From positions 1 to 47,543 of IMG/VR virus record IMGVR_UViG_3300003702_000014: a stretch of 47,543 nucleotides of DNA, one strand, 5' to 3'. The stretch is from a virus. The stretch's first letter is position 1. Each line of letters opens with the position of its first letter. Below are positions 1-7,026 of the stretch, piece after piece. Both the position numbers and the translations under genes were made by a program. Under the pieces are notes generated by a model. That model was given only the letters and a program-made list of their open reading frames with translations, ran no database searches and was not told the DNA's origin.

Positions 1-2
1 AA

Positions 3-41
3 ATTTTATCAACTGTGAACGCTAAGACTCAAACAGAGTAA
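3..41 (+). CDS. possible 3' end of an upstream gene (partial)
   Basis: One frame stays open from the left edge to a TAA at 39-41 and reads ILSTVNAKTQTE. It could be the tail of a gene lying outside the window. The fragment is too short to identify and the frame could be open by chance. Confidence 0.2.
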   Translation: MLSTVNAKTQTE

Positions 42-627
42 AGTCGGTTAAAGATTCACGCGGGAACCGAGTAATCCGCACTATATAAAAAGGAGAAGGA
101 CTGAAAAAGCCCACGCCTTGACGCCACCTCACCTAACAGGTTAGAGGAGTGAAAAAATGATCCCTCATATGCCTATACAAACGGAAGGCGGCATCGAACA
201 TCATCATGGTAGTCGGACGGAAGTAGGGAGTCTTGGTCGGCAGACCGAGCCTGTGGATATCCAGAGCTGATCCCACTTGAATAAAGTGCCTGCCAAATCA
301 CACGCAGGTTAAATAAATAGATAGCGGTAATGTAGAACATAAGTTAAAAACCCACTGACACCGCTTAAAATAAAGAAAATGGTTTTACTTAGCTCTAGTA
401 GCGACTTCCATGAGTCTTGCTGAAATCTAGAGAGGCGGTTCTAAGGCAGAAGTCAAACAATACATATCTTCTAATAAGCCTTCGTAACCCAAACCCTCGC
501 TGCGAGGCATACATATCAGCGAGTAAAACAAAAATCTGTAGCGGACGAAAGGATCGAAAACGGGCGAGTAGCTTTCCCCCCTTAGTGCAGACATGACGCA
601 CGATAAACAAATAACAAACATTTTTGT
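42..627 (+). other. long untranslated, structured region
   Basis: About 590 bases hold no convincing long reading frame on either strand, but many short inverted repeats. Examples are CCTGC/GCAGG near 290, a 7-bp stem CTTGGTC/GACCGAG near 228-245, and CTCGCTG/CAGCGAG at 496-523. The stretch looks richer in G+C than its neighbours and ends in a strong intrinsic terminator, so it is probably transcribed on the + strand. No tRNA or known RNA family is recognised. A word GGAGAAGGACT (92-102) recurs in the other leader-like region at 14559-14569. A small frame at 157-270 is listed separately. Confidence 0.45.
157..270 (+). CDS. possible 37-residue small protein
   Basis: An ATG follows a good ribosome binding site (GAGGAG at 144-149) and opens 37 codons ending in TGA. 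The peptide starts MIPHMPIQTEGG and contains a His-rich HHH. It lies in a region rich in inverted repeats, so the frame may instead be part of a structured RNA. No homology is recognised. Confidence 0.3.
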   Translation: MIPHMPIQTEGGIEHHHGSRTEVGSLGRQTEPVDIQS

Positions 628-656
628 ACCGCCACCACAACTGGCGGTTTTTTTAT
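628..656 (+). terminator. intrinsic terminator
   Basis: ACCGCCA (628-634) pairs perfectly with TGGCGGT (642-648) across a 7-base loop, and a run of eight T follows directly. It would end transcription coming from the untranslated region to its left, just before the promoter at 708-736. Confidence 0.85.
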
Positions 657-697
657 CTCTCAAACGCGGACACATCAAAATTTTAAAGTGCTCGCTC

Positions 698-743
698 TAA
701 ATAATCCTTGACAAATCATGTCTAGCGTGATATAATAGTATAT
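698..743 (+). promoter_or_regulatory. sigma-70-type promoter
   Basis: TTGACA at 708-713 and TATAAT at 731-736 are separated by 17 bases. The predicted start is near 743, about 38 bases before the first gene. It sits between the terminator at 628-656 and the gene at 781. Confidence 0.85.
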
Positions 744-780
744 AGAAATCAAAATTAACAAGAAAATCGGGAGTAGGCAT

Positions 781-1017
781 ATGAACTTAGCATTATTGAA
801 ACAAACAGACAGGCAACTCAATGCGTTAAGGTTTTCATCACCTGACAAAAAGTTAGCAAAGGAAGCTAAAGAAGAGATGCTAAGACGGAAAGCAGTCGGT
901 TCTTGGGATGGCACAATGGCATTCGTAGTAACAGAACAGAACGCTAGCTTTGATGAAGAAAAAAGCACAGAGTACGTCTACGCTACCGGTGTTGAAGAAG
1001 TTGTTGAGGAAATCTAA
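781..1017 (+). CDS. hypothetical protein, 78 aa
   Basis: This is the first gene behind the promoter at 708-736, with a GGGAGTAGG-type binding site upstream of the ATG. The N-terminal half is Lys/Arg-rich and predicted helical; the C-terminus is acidic (EEVVEEI). An intrinsic terminator follows within 10 bases, so it appears to be a single-gene transcript made early by host RNA polymerase. No family is recognised. Confidence 0.75.
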   Translation: MNLALLKQTDRQLNALRFSSPDKKLAKEAKEEMLRRKAVGSWDGTMAFVVTEQNASFDEEKSTEYVYATGVEEVVEEI

Positions 1018-1024
1018 AAGTGAA

Positions 1025-1055
1025 GCTCGCTACAGTAATGTAGCGGGCTTTTTTA
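1025..1055 (+). terminator. intrinsic terminator
   Basis: GCTCGCTACA (1025-1034) pairs with TGTAGCGGGC (1039-1048), with one G-T pair and a GTAA loop. A run of six T follows. It ends the 781-1017 transcript, although some read-through is likely because no clear promoter precedes the next genes. Confidence 0.85.
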
Positions 1056-1147
1056 ATGGGAAAACACGAATTGAAAAAAATTATAGTAGTATTAAAACGA
1101 TGGTTAAAAAAGTATGTCAAACAACGTTTCTCCTGAGGGAGAGCGGG

Positions 1148-1480
1148 ATGCTAAATGAAGAAATCCAATGGCATTTGGAAAAGATACAAGAATACAGACG
1201 AGATGCCTTTGCTTTACTTGGTATGGCTCACTATAATAATAGCAATTCTATATTGGAGCGACAAGTGGTTGACAAAATTAACGAAGGGCGAGAAGAACGA
1301 GCCGACGAAATATTGGGAGTCTTAAAACGACTACTCACAGGAAATCCCGCAGCTTGCGATGTAAGTGAATTAGCGGAGAAGTTAGTAGAATATGATGAGG
1401 CTATGGCAAACGGATTAAGTGTAGTTATAGGCTTTGAATTAGAAGATAAGGCAAGGAGAAAAAATGCCAACAAAATTTAA
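1148..1480 (+). CDS. hypothetical protein, 110 aa
   Basis: The ATG at 1148 is preferred because GAGGGAG lies 8-13 bases upstream. The frame is open further left, but longer versions would cross the terminator at 1025-1055. The product (MLNEEIQWHLEKIQEYRRD...) is charged and mostly helical. Its last 17 bases overlap the next gene. No family is recognised. Confidence 0.65.
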   Translation: MLNEEIQWHLEKIQEYRRDAFALLGMAHYNNSNSILERQVVDKINEGREERADEILGVLKRLLTGNPAACDVSELAEKLVEYDEAMANGLSVVIGFELEDKARRKNANKI

Positions 1481-1697
1481 GAAAGACGGATTAGAGTGGA
1501 GTGGAAGCTTCAATGATAAAAAATCAAAAGTGAAGCGATACTTCATTAAAAATACTTCGCAACAGGAGTTAATCGACTATATCAATAACAGCAGGGGGCA
1601 GCCAAAAATTAAGCAAAAGTGCAGAATTGAGCTTACCCGTCGGGGCGTGAGATTGATCAAGGTTGATCCAGCGAAGATAAGGATGTTCGATTTATGA
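1464..1697 (+). CDS. hypothetical basic protein, 77 aa
   Basis: The ATG follows AAGGAGA. The product is strongly basic (MPTKFKKDG..., KKSKVKRYF, KIKQKCRIELTRRG), which would suit nucleic-acid binding. It overlaps both neighbours (ATGA-type junction at 1694). No family is recognised. Confidence 0.7.
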   Translation: MPTKFKKDGLEWSGSFNDKKSKVKRYFIKNTSQQELIDYINNSRGQPKIKQKCRIELTRRGVRLIKVDPAKIRMFDL

Positions 1698-2143
1698 AAA
1701 TAGAATTTGATAAAACATACCACTTCGATATGCCAACTGATCAGTTTCAGTTTGGCGATATAGACAAAGAAGGGCTAATAGCATTATTCCGTGATGGAAG
1801 GATTGCTTCATATTTCTTTGAGAGGCAAATACCACATTGGTTTCCTGAGCTAACTTTCGTAGATCAAAAAGGCTACGATCATGTTGATGGAGATGGGAAT
1901 AAATATGACGCTAAAGGCTTTACGAAGCATGGTTGTAAATTTATGCCATCTAGTCAGATTGGTGCAGGTAGAAAGTTTGATGCCGAGAGTGCTCATGCAC
2001 ACGCTAACGAAATATCCTATATCATACACGATATTACGGAGTTTCCTAGTGTAAAACTGATATTCAAAACAGGCAGTAGCCTTTTGGAAGATTTTCCTAA
2101 GTGTAGTATTACCTACGCTAAGAAGGGGATGCTGTTTAAGTAA
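1694..2143 (+). CDS. probable PD-(D/E)XK-type nuclease, 149 aa
   Basis: The segment around residues 52-72 reads GYDHVDGDGNKYDAK, then GFTKHGCKF. An acidic residue, a short strand and then D-x-K fits the active-site layout of PD-(D/E)XK endonucleases. The following Gly-Arg-Lys stretch (GAGRKFD) and strands SYIIHDI and VKLIFK fit the same core fold. A phage-encoded restriction-like or repair nuclease is therefore plausible. The assignment rests on motif reading only, and the true family could be different. It overlaps both neighbours by a few bases. Confidence 0.5.
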   Translation: MKIEFDKTYHFDMPTDQFQFGDIDKEGLIALFRDGRIASYFFERQIPHWFPELTFVDQKGYDHVDGDGNKYDAKGFTKHGCKFMPSSQIGAGRKFDAESAHAHANEISYIIHDITEFPSVKLIFKTGSSLLEDFPKCSITYAKKGMLFK

Positions 2144-2241
2144 TGGAAAGCTTCTTCGTAAACATTTTGGTTCAAGCAATGGTTTGGGTGCTCATTGGAG
2201 TATTCATAGTAGCGGTATTAACGCAGAGCTGGCATGATTGA
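2143..2241 (+). CDS. small single-span membrane protein, 32 aa
   Basis: It starts on the TAATG junction with the previous gene. Nearly the whole product is one hydrophobic segment (VWVLIGVFIVAVL) after a short polar start. It overlaps the next small membrane-protein gene. No function is assigned. Confidence 0.5.
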   Translation: MESFFVNILVQAMVWVLIGVFIVAVLTQSWHD

Positions 2242-2323
2242 ACCAAATATAGCACTTTTAGTAGTAATAGTAGTAATATTACTGTATTTTTACTATAATG
2301 GAGGCAATAGACCAAGATATTAG
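2234..2323 (+). CDS. small single-span membrane protein, 29 aa
   Basis: The ATG lies inside the end of the preceding small gene (CATGATTGA). The product has one membrane span (ALLVVIVVILLYFYY) and a short basic tail (NRPRY). It is too short for any family call. Confidence 0.45.
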   Translation: MIEPNIALLVVIVVILLYFYYNGGNRPRY

Positions 2324-2331
2324 GAAAAATT

Positions 2332-2574
2332 ATGGACGATAATAAGATAAAAGACCGATTCAGCAACGTAATTCCATTCCCAACTGTCAAAGAGGCAGAC
2401 TTATTAAGGGATGCAATGAGTGGTATGGAGAGGCAAATAAAGCTAAGACTTGATAAACTTCAAGTATTAAACGAAGATATAGTCGAGCTAACGATAGAAT
2501 ATGAGCAAATGCTTCATAGGCTATGCGAATTAACAGGGGTTGAGCTTCCCCACCATGAGTGGGAAGATAAATAG
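2332..2574 (+). CDS. hypothetical protein, 80 aa
   Basis: The region after residue 25 forms one long charged helix with heptad-like spacing (MERQIKLRLDKLQVLNEDIV), so a short coiled coil is likely. It is followed by a tandem repeat at 2572-2613. No family is recognised. Confidence 0.65.
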   Translation: MDDNKIKDRFSNVIPFPTVKEADLLRDAMSGMERQIKLRLDKLQVLNEDIVELTIEYEQMLHRLCELTGVELPHHEWEDK

Positions 2575-2613
2575 TAGTAAATAAACGATATATTAGTAGT
2601 AAATAAACGATAT
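2572..2613 (+). repeat. 20-bp tandem direct repeat
   Basis: TAGTAGTAAATAAACGATAT occurs at 2572-2591 and again at 2594-2613, a 22-base period. It spans the stop codon of the preceding gene and the spacer before the next. The core AGTAGTAAATAAA also lies just before the gene at 7118. Confidence 0.85.
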
Positions 2614-2629
2614 TTACAGTAGGAAACAA

Positions 2630-2788
2630 ATGAAAAAAGTACACAAATTTAGCTTAAGAGATTTTAGAATAAGAAAACTAACATCTCAAGGGCAAGGTGG
2701 TAGAGGGCGCAGAATGCGAATAGCGACTTCTACTATGAATAAAAGCAAAAAACTTTCGCATAAAAAGTATAGAGGACAAGGTAGATAG
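2630..2788 (+). CDS. small, very basic protein, 52 aa
   Basis: The ATG at 2630 lies behind AGGAAACAA. The product is dominated by Lys, Arg and Gly (GQGGRGRRMR in the middle), consistent with nucleic-acid binding, and has no hydrophobic segment. It sits directly upstream of the gene at 2790. No family is recognised. Confidence 0.55.
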   Translation: MKKVHKFSLRDFRIRKLTSQGQGGRGRRMRIATSTMNKSKKLSHKKYRGQGR

Positions 2789-2789
2789 A

Positions 2790-3056
2790 ATGGGAGAAGA
2801 ACAGTATGAAAATGATGTGAATAATCCTATACTTCCATTTCTTGGCGATTGGCAAGAACTGGGGAAAGGAGTTCACGTTCATTCTAAAGATGGTATCCTT
2901 ACCATTGTGGTAGACACAGAAAAGGATTATGGGCTCAGTGCTAGTGGTAAATCAACGATAATCGCCAGTAGCAGTGGTAATCAAAAAATCAATATAGGTT
3001 CTGATGAGAGTGAAGATTTAGCTTTCTTAGGACTTAATATTTATAGGAAGGCATAA
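2790..3056 (+). CDS. hypothetical protein, 88 aa
   Basis: The product is acidic with alternating beta-type stretches (GILTIVVDTEKDYG) and a Ser-rich middle (SASGKSTIIASSSG). The GKST there is not in a full Walker A context. No family is recognised. Confidence 0.65.
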   Translation: MGEEQYENDVNNPILPFLGDWQELGKGVHVHSKDGILTIVVDTEKDYGLSASGKSTIIASSSGNQKINIGSDESEDLAFLGLNIYRKA

Positions 3057-3060
3057 AGGC

Positions 3061-3240
3061 ATGAATGAAGCAAGGAGAGATATGGCAGTAAGCGAAAAGA
3101 AAGAGTTTGAAGTAACTGGTAGTTTCAAAGTGATATTCCATTCGGAAACACAGGGTGACGCAATACTAGCAATAGTTCAAAGTTTATTAGAACATGATGT
3201 AGATGTAGAGGATATAAGGGCATATGAAGTTAGAGATTAA
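3061..3240 (+). CDS. hypothetical small protein, 52-59 aa
   Basis: Two starts are possible: the ATG at 3061 or the one at 3082, which has AAGGAG at 3072-3077. The core (EFEVTGSFKVIFHSE, then a helix AILAIVQSLLEHD, then a strand) suggests a small alpha/beta fold. It overlaps the start of the MazG-type gene. Confidence 0.6.
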   Translation: MNEARRDMAVSEKKEFEVTGSFKVIFHSETQGDAILAIVQSLLEHDVDVEDIRAYEVRD

Positions 3241-3631
3241 CGAATACGCAGACTTTGTAAAATCTACTACATCAGCAGAGAGTTTGAGAACTGAGGTTAT
3301 GATGGATCGAATGTTCGGATTACAACGTAGTAATGAAAATACACAGTTCTCGCAACTCTTAACTGCCGCAATCGGAATGCAGGCAGAAAGTGGTGAGTTC
3401 AGCGAGATTATCAAGAAAGTAATATTTCAAGGTAAAGAATGGAATGAAGCAGAACGCTTTCACTTAAAAAGAGAACTAGGTGATGTTCTCTGGTATTGGG
3501 TTCAGGGCTGTATGGCTCTAGGCTACACACCAGAAGAAGTGTTAATGGAGAACATCAAGAAATTAAGCAAGCGCTACCCTCATGGATTCGAGATTCTTCG
3601 TAGCGAAAACAGAGAAGAAGGAGATATATAG
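3224..3631 (+). CDS. MazG-like nucleotide pyrophosphohydrolase, 135 aa
   Basis: The sequence has the all-alpha NTP pyrophosphatase signature: E55-x-x-E58 in AESGEFSEIIKK, and E84-x-x-D87 in RELGDVLWYW. These acidic residues bind magnesium in the MazG/dUTPase-2 family. Such enzymes hydrolyse (d)NTPs to monophosphates. In phages they are thought to clean the nucleotide pool or alter the stringent response. The length fits a single-domain phage MazG. The exact substrate cannot be read from sequence. Confidence 0.8.
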   Translation: MKLEINEYADFVKSTTSAESLRTEVMMDRMFGLQRSNENTQFSQLLTAAIGMQAESGEFSEIIKKVIFQGKEWNEAERFHLKRELGDVLWYWVQGCMALGYTPEEVLMENIKKLSKRYPHGFEILRSENREEGDI

Positions 3632-3632
3632 T

Positions 3633-3836
3633 ATGGAAACGATGGTTAATATAATATTGTTGCCATGGACTTTAATAGAGTGGGGGTTCAGCATCCTAGT
3701 ATGGTATGTTGTATTCTCATGGGTAAAGGGAATAGCACAGGGCGAAGATATCGGAGAGATAGGTGATATAGTCAAAATCTGGTTTATAGACCTTTATCAT
3801 GACGCTAAAGCTGCTTTAAAGTTTAGGAACAAATGA
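3633..3836 (+). CDS. small membrane protein, 67 aa
   Basis: The ATG at 3633 follows GAAGGAG. An N-terminal hydrophobic stretch (IILLPWTLIEWGFSILVWYV) forms one long or two short membrane spans, followed by a soluble tail. It lies in a chain of overlapping small genes. Function unknown. Confidence 0.6.
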   Translation: METMVNIILLPWTLIEWGFSILVWYVVFSWVKGIAQGEDIGEIGDIVKIWFIDLYHDAKAALKFRNK

Positions 3837-4087
3837 CACAGTTTGACGAGAAAGTCGAAGAAGTCAGACGACAAAATGAAGCGAGAGAGTGGGCTAAGCA
3901 AGTCAAACAAATCTACGCTCATGACGGGGTAACAGAAATCCACTACAATAGTGGTAAAGTGACGCATTTTTTAGGGCTAACCATGTTGGGTAGGTCGATA
4001 GAAATGCAAGTAATAGCGGGTGATAGTTGGAAAACGATATATGATAGGTTTTCTAGAGCGATGGTAGACAGAGGAATTTATGGTTAA
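3833..4087 (+). CDS. hypothetical protein, 84 aa
   Basis: It begins with a charged helix (FDEKVEEVRRQNEAREWAKQ) and continues with short strands (VTEIHYNSGKVTHFLG). It overlaps the next gene by 8 bases. No family is recognised. Confidence 0.65.
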   Translation: MTQFDEKVEEVRRQNEAREWAKQVKQIYAHDGVTEIHYNSGKVTHFLGLTMLGRSIEMQVIAGDSWKTIYDRFSRAMVDRGIYG

Positions 4088-4271
4088 CATATTTTCAGGC
4101 GTAAGAGCTCCTGTGTCTAGCAGAAGAACCCAACAAGAGAGTGAGTATTTTAAAGCCGTTGAAGAATATGGTGAAGAAGAAGCTATATTTGTTCTAGCAG
4201 ATATGTGGGGCGAGTCTACTCATAGTGTAGAAATAATTATAAAGAAAATAGGAGATGACATATGGCTATAA
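4080..4271 (+). CDS. hypothetical protein, 63 aa
   Basis: The product is small and acidic with a central helical part (EYFKAVEEYGEEEAIFVLAD). It overlaps the next gene, an HTH protein, by 10 bases. Translational coupling is likely. No family is recognised. Confidence 0.6.
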   Translation: MVNIFSGVRAPVSSRRTQQESEYFKAVEEYGEEEAIFVLADMWGESTHSVEIIIKKIGDDIWL

Positions 4272-4606
4272 ATTATACACAAGATATGGTCGACCTAATG
4301 ACAGTTAGGTATAGTGCTAATCCGACCAGAGAAACAGTAGAAGAATTAGCATCAGAACTCAATAAGAGTATAAAATCGGTAATTGGTAAACTATCTAGAG
4401 AGGGCATATATCAGAAAACTGAATATTTGACCAAGACGGGTGAAAAGCCGATTACTAAAAAAGAATTAGTGACGAGAATTGGGGAAGTGTTGGGAATTGA
4501 ATACCAAGCCCTAGCGGGTTTAGAAAAGAGTCCCAAGCAAGCATTAAAAAGTTTAACCGAGTCTTTAGTATTAAATCTAAAGCCTGAAGAATGGGAATCG
4601 TTATGA
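4262..4606 (+). CDS. helix-turn-helix protein, 114 aa
   Basis: The ATG follows AGGAGATGACAT. Residues about 5-52 match a pattern repeated in other proteins of this window: an acidic helix, ETVEELASELNKS, then SIKSVIGKLSREGIYQK. This resembles GcrA/Myb-like HTH domains in which the last helix contacts DNA. The C-terminal half (about 60-114) differs from the relatives at 17663 and 25199. A role in transcription or DNA packaging is inferred, not shown. Confidence 0.65.
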   Translation: MAINYTQDMVDLMTVRYSANPTRETVEELASELNKSIKSVIGKLSREGIYQKTEYLTKTGEKPITKKELVTRIGEVLGIEYQALAGLEKSPKQALKSLTESLVLNLKPEEWESL

Positions 4607-4821
4607 GAGTAGCTAAGATAACTGGAGAAACAGCTGATTTACTAGAGATAGTAGCAGAGCATGGAGTATATGCTGAAGTATTGGGCTTATCTGAAACCCC
4701 AACGGGTTTACAAGCACGTCTTAAGTTTGGAGATGACCATAGAGAGAGGCTAAAGGTTCAAGACATAAGAATCTTACAAGATCGCGACTGGGAAAAGCTC
4801 AGAAAGACTGGAGTAATATAA
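4603..4821 (+). CDS. hypothetical protein, 72 aa
   Basis: The ATG at 4603 overlaps the preceding stop (ATGA). An in-frame ATG at 4591 would add four residues. The product looks like a small beta-barrel-like domain with charged tail. It is the last gene before a terminator and the convergent minus-strand operon. Confidence 0.6.
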   Translation: MRVAKITGETADLLEIVAEHGVYAEVLGLSETPTGLQARLKFGDDHRERLKVQDIRILQDRDWEKLRKTGVI

Positions 4822-4865
4822 CGACATATTAAACAGTAACAAATAAACGCATTGTGCGATAAATT

Positions 4866-4891
4866 ACCTCAATCTTATTGGGGTTTTTTAT
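4866..4891 (+). terminator. intrinsic terminator
   Basis: ACCTCAA (4866-4872) pairs with TTGGGGT (4878-4884) with one T-G pair, a 5-base loop, and a run of T. It ends the rightward operon 1148-4821. Confidence 0.8.
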
Positions 4892-5329
4892 TTGTATATT
4901 TTTTGTAATTGGAGCAAGTTGTGCGGATTTTTGATACAGTTGTAGGAACAAGTTGTCTTTAGTTGTAGTTTTTAGCGGGGTTGCTTTGCTTGATTTTTTT
5001 GTATAACATGTTTACACAATAGACTCCTGATCTTCTCCAGAACAAACAGATTATTGAGTCGATCTCCCCCGCTGACGCTCCTCCGATCTCCAATTCAAAG
5101 TTCTGAGATTTGGAGTGGTGGAGTAATTGGTGGTTGGTGTTTGCTCTTGTTTTAATTATAGTAATATTATATCACACTTTTTGAAATATTGCAAGAGATG
5201 TTTTTGAGGTGGGGTGTGCGTGAAGGGGTTGGAATACGATTTAGTAACATAAAAAAATTTTATTTTTGGAAAGATGTTGAACAATACTGAGTTGTAAGTC
5301 TATGTAGTTGTAAATTGACCAACGATTGA
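4892..5329. other. non-coding spacer between converging operons
   Basis: No gene is seen. AGTTGT occurs at 4917, 4938, 4951, 4961, 5290 and 5306. An imperfect inverted repeat (CTCCAA ... TTGGAG) lies around 5087-5115. The right end holds A/T runs (AAAAAAATTTTATTTTT near 5251-5267) that may act as a weak terminator for the minus operon. A replication origin or regulatory role is possible but unproven. Confidence 0.4.
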
Positions 5330-5551
5330 TTACCAGTGTTGACGGAGGCGATCTAATCTATCCTTTTCATCTTGTATTATCTTTTGTTGTCTACGCTTGG
5401 CAGCGTTCATTTTTCTTTGTTTTTTCTCGGCTGGCTTCTCATAATGTTCTCTTTTTCTGACCTCTTGTAGAATACCTGCGTTGTCAACTTTCTTCCTGAA
5501 GATCCTTAAAGCACGCTCAAAGGGTAAGTTCTTAGAGTAAACCTTAGGCAT
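5330..5551 (-). CDS. rpsU: ribosomal protein bS21, phage-encoded, 73 aa
   Basis: The sequence PFERALRIFRKKVDNAG followed by ILQEVRKREHYEKP is the bS21 signature, and the remainder is the usual Lys/Arg-rich helix. bS21 joins the 30S subunit near the mRNA platform and helps initiation. Phage copies are thought to bias ribosomes toward phage messages. The start at 5551 (MPKVYSKN) fits the bacterial protein length. An upstream ATG at 5611 with AGGAAG in front would add 20 residues. It is the last gene of the minus-strand operon. Confidence 0.9.
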   Translation of the reverse strand: MPKVYSKNLPFERALRIFRKKVDNAGILQEVRKREHYEKPAEKKQRKMNAAKRRQQKIIQDEKDRLDRLRQHW

Positions 5552-5665
5552 CTGGTAAATCGTTCCATCTATAAAACTTCTTTGTTTTCCAATGCCAGTG
5601 CCACCCCTCATATTTGTGTGCTTCCTGTCTAAGTGAGTGCACGTATGTTCGGGTGTCTATTAGTT

Positions 5666-5896
5666 TCACCATGAGCCTCTCTCAGCATCATCTTTTGTTA
5701 CTGGAGGGGCTGTGCCAGAGAATAAACTTTCTTCATCTTCTTTCCAGCGTTTTAAATCAGTCATGTTTAAATCCATGGGCGATCTTATAAGTTTGATATT
5801 CGGATAGTATTTTAAGAAAAATGCTTTACTAGTAACGCTTAAAAGTCTTTGAAAGACTTCTCCCGTTCGTAAATTTTCGAATATGTAAAGCTTCAT
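5666..5896 (-). CDS. hypothetical protein, 76 aa
   Basis: The ATG overlaps the stop of the gene upstream (ATGA), which favours this start over one eight codons earlier. The product MKLYIFENLRTGEVFQRL... looks like a small alpha/beta protein with an acidic tail. No family is recognised. Confidence 0.65.
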   Translation of the reverse strand: MKLYIFENLRTGEVFQRLLSVTSKAFFLKYYPNIKLIRSPMDLNMTDLKRWKEDEESLFSGTAPPVTKDDAERGSW

Positions 5897-6300
5897 GCTT
5901 TTTCTATTATACTTTTCCAAAGCATGCGTCGTCTGTTATCTTTTTCAAGACGATCCTGTTGCATTTGTTTTGCTGCTTCAATATCATCTGACTCATCAAA
6001 TTCTGTAGGATGCCAAACTGGACCGCCTTCATAAGTCATGTTAGTACTCGGCTCTAAGTCAAAAACTGCTGTTGTATGAGATTGATGAATAATCGGTTCT
6101 AATTCGTCTTGCATTTCTTCTGATACTGTCCGTTCTGTTACATCGCGAACACGATCAAATGCAAAACCTTTTTTGCGTAAACTGAAGACATGATTACGAA
6201 CTGCTTGTTCAGAGCGCATAAGTGCCTTAGCTATTTTACTAATTGGCTCGTTATTATACGCTTTGCGTAAAAAGTTGTTCTCTTTGTCTGTCCAGTTCAT
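5893..6300 (-). CDS. GcrA-like helix-turn-helix protein, 135 aa
   Basis: The N-terminus reads MNWTDKENNFLRKAYNNE, then ISKIAKALMRSEQAVRNHV and FSLRKKGF. This closely follows the GcrA/SANT pattern: WT-x-E, an LA-type helix, then a recognition helix ending in a basic turn and KG. The remaining 80 residues are polar and probably disordered. It is encoded on the minus strand between a membrane protein and an unknown gene. It may regulate phage or host promoters. Confidence 0.65.
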   Translation of the reverse strand: MNWTDKENNFLRKAYNNEPISKIAKALMRSEQAVRNHVFSLRKKGFAFDRVRDVTERTVSEEMQDELEPIIHQSHTTAVFDLEPSTNMTYEGGPVWHPTEFDESDDIEAAKQMQQDRLEKDNRRRMLWKSIIEKA

Positions 6301-6752
6301 TTAACTTCGATTGTTCCGTTTTCTTCTATTGATATTCCCCGACCTTTTAAAGTCGCTCTTAAGTCTGCTCTTTCAGCAGTGCATTGTGCTACTGTATCGC
6401 CTAATGATCTAAAACTTTTAATCATTTCGGAGGACATAATATGCTTTTCTACAAACAATTCTGATTGCTCAGGAGCCATCCTAATTGCAGTTTCTTCTAT
6501 TTTATCCTTTTCCCATACTTTAACTTGTGCCGTTACTCTATTGTCCATTGGTTCTATTACTCCTAGTTTCTTTTTAGTAAAAAGCATAACCATTCCACAA
6601 AGGGCAAATAATATTCCTACAGAGCAAGCTACACTAACAGCTATTGCCATACCCTGATCGTGTCCACCATACTCAAATGTTGAAAATCCCCACCATAAAG
6701 CGGGCGCTGATGCAACTAAATATGTGATTGCTTGTTTGCGTCTTGGCGTCAT
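6297..6752 (-). CDS. two-span membrane protein, 151 aa
   Basis: Two hydrophobic segments (about residues 8-24 and 35-58, the latter VSVACSVGILFALCGMVMLF) precede a long charged cytoplasmic or periplasmic domain with helical character. It is the first gene of the minus-strand operon, behind the promoter at 6790-6818, and overlaps the next by ATGA. Function unknown. Confidence 0.7.
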   Translation of the reverse strand: MTPRRKQAITYLVASAPALWWGFSTFEYGGHDQGMAIAVSVACSVGILFALCGMVMLFTKKKLGVIEPMDNRVTAQVKVWEKDKIEETAIRMAPEQSELFVEKHIMSSEMIKSFRSLGDTVAQCTAERADLRATLKGRGISIEENGTIEVK

Positions 6753-6782
6753 CTTCCTTAATTATTCCTTTTCTCAAAAATA

Positions 6783-6828
6783 TACCCCTATTATATCAAA
6801 AAATAAGGATTGTGTCAAGAACTTTTTT
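6783..6828 (-). promoter_or_regulatory. sigma-70-type promoter for the minus operon
   Basis: Read on the minus strand, TTGACA (6818-6813) and TATAAT (6795-6790) are 17 bases apart, with AAAAAAGTTC directly upstream. The predicted start is near 6783, about 30 bases before the membrane-protein gene. Confidence 0.85.
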
Positions 6829-6839
6829 AAGAGGTGTTA

Positions 6840-6885
6840 TAAAAATATCTTGACATGGCGCTTAAATACCTGTATAATATAAGAA
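6840..6885 (+). promoter_or_regulatory. sigma-70-type promoter for the tRNA pair
   Basis: TTGACA at 6850-6855 and TATAAT at 6873-6878 are 17 bases apart. The predicted start is at 6885, where an ATG opens a two-codon frame (ATG AAA TGA). It diverges from the minus promoter only 22 bases to the left. Confidence 0.85.
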
Positions 6886-6907
6886 TGAAATGAAAAAATA
6901 AAAAGCT

Positions 6908-6981
6908 GGTCTAATAGTGTAATGGGAACACGCAAGCTTGTCACGCTTGAAGTCGGAGTTCAATTCTCCGTTAGACCGCCA
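6908..6981 (+). tRNA. tRNA-Asp (anticodon GTC)
   Basis: A cloverleaf can be drawn: acceptor GGTCTAA/TTAGACC, D stem GTGT/ACAC, anticodon stem CAAGC/GCTTG with loop TTGTCAC, and T stem CGGAG/CTCCG with loop TTCAATT. The CCA end is encoded at 6979-6981. Confidence 0.93.
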
Positions 6982-7026
6982 AACCGAGTGAGGTTTGCAT
7001 ATCGAAAAGCCTCAATAGATTGTTAA

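Noticed and set aside
395-678. Minus-strand open frames over the left non-coding region
   Set aside because: They have no ribosome binding sites, poor composition, and run against a clear + strand terminator.
1100-1147. Longer starts for the 1148 gene
   Set aside because: Starts left of 1148 lack a good ribosome binding site, and those before 1055 would cross the terminator; 1148 has GAGGGAG at proper spacing.
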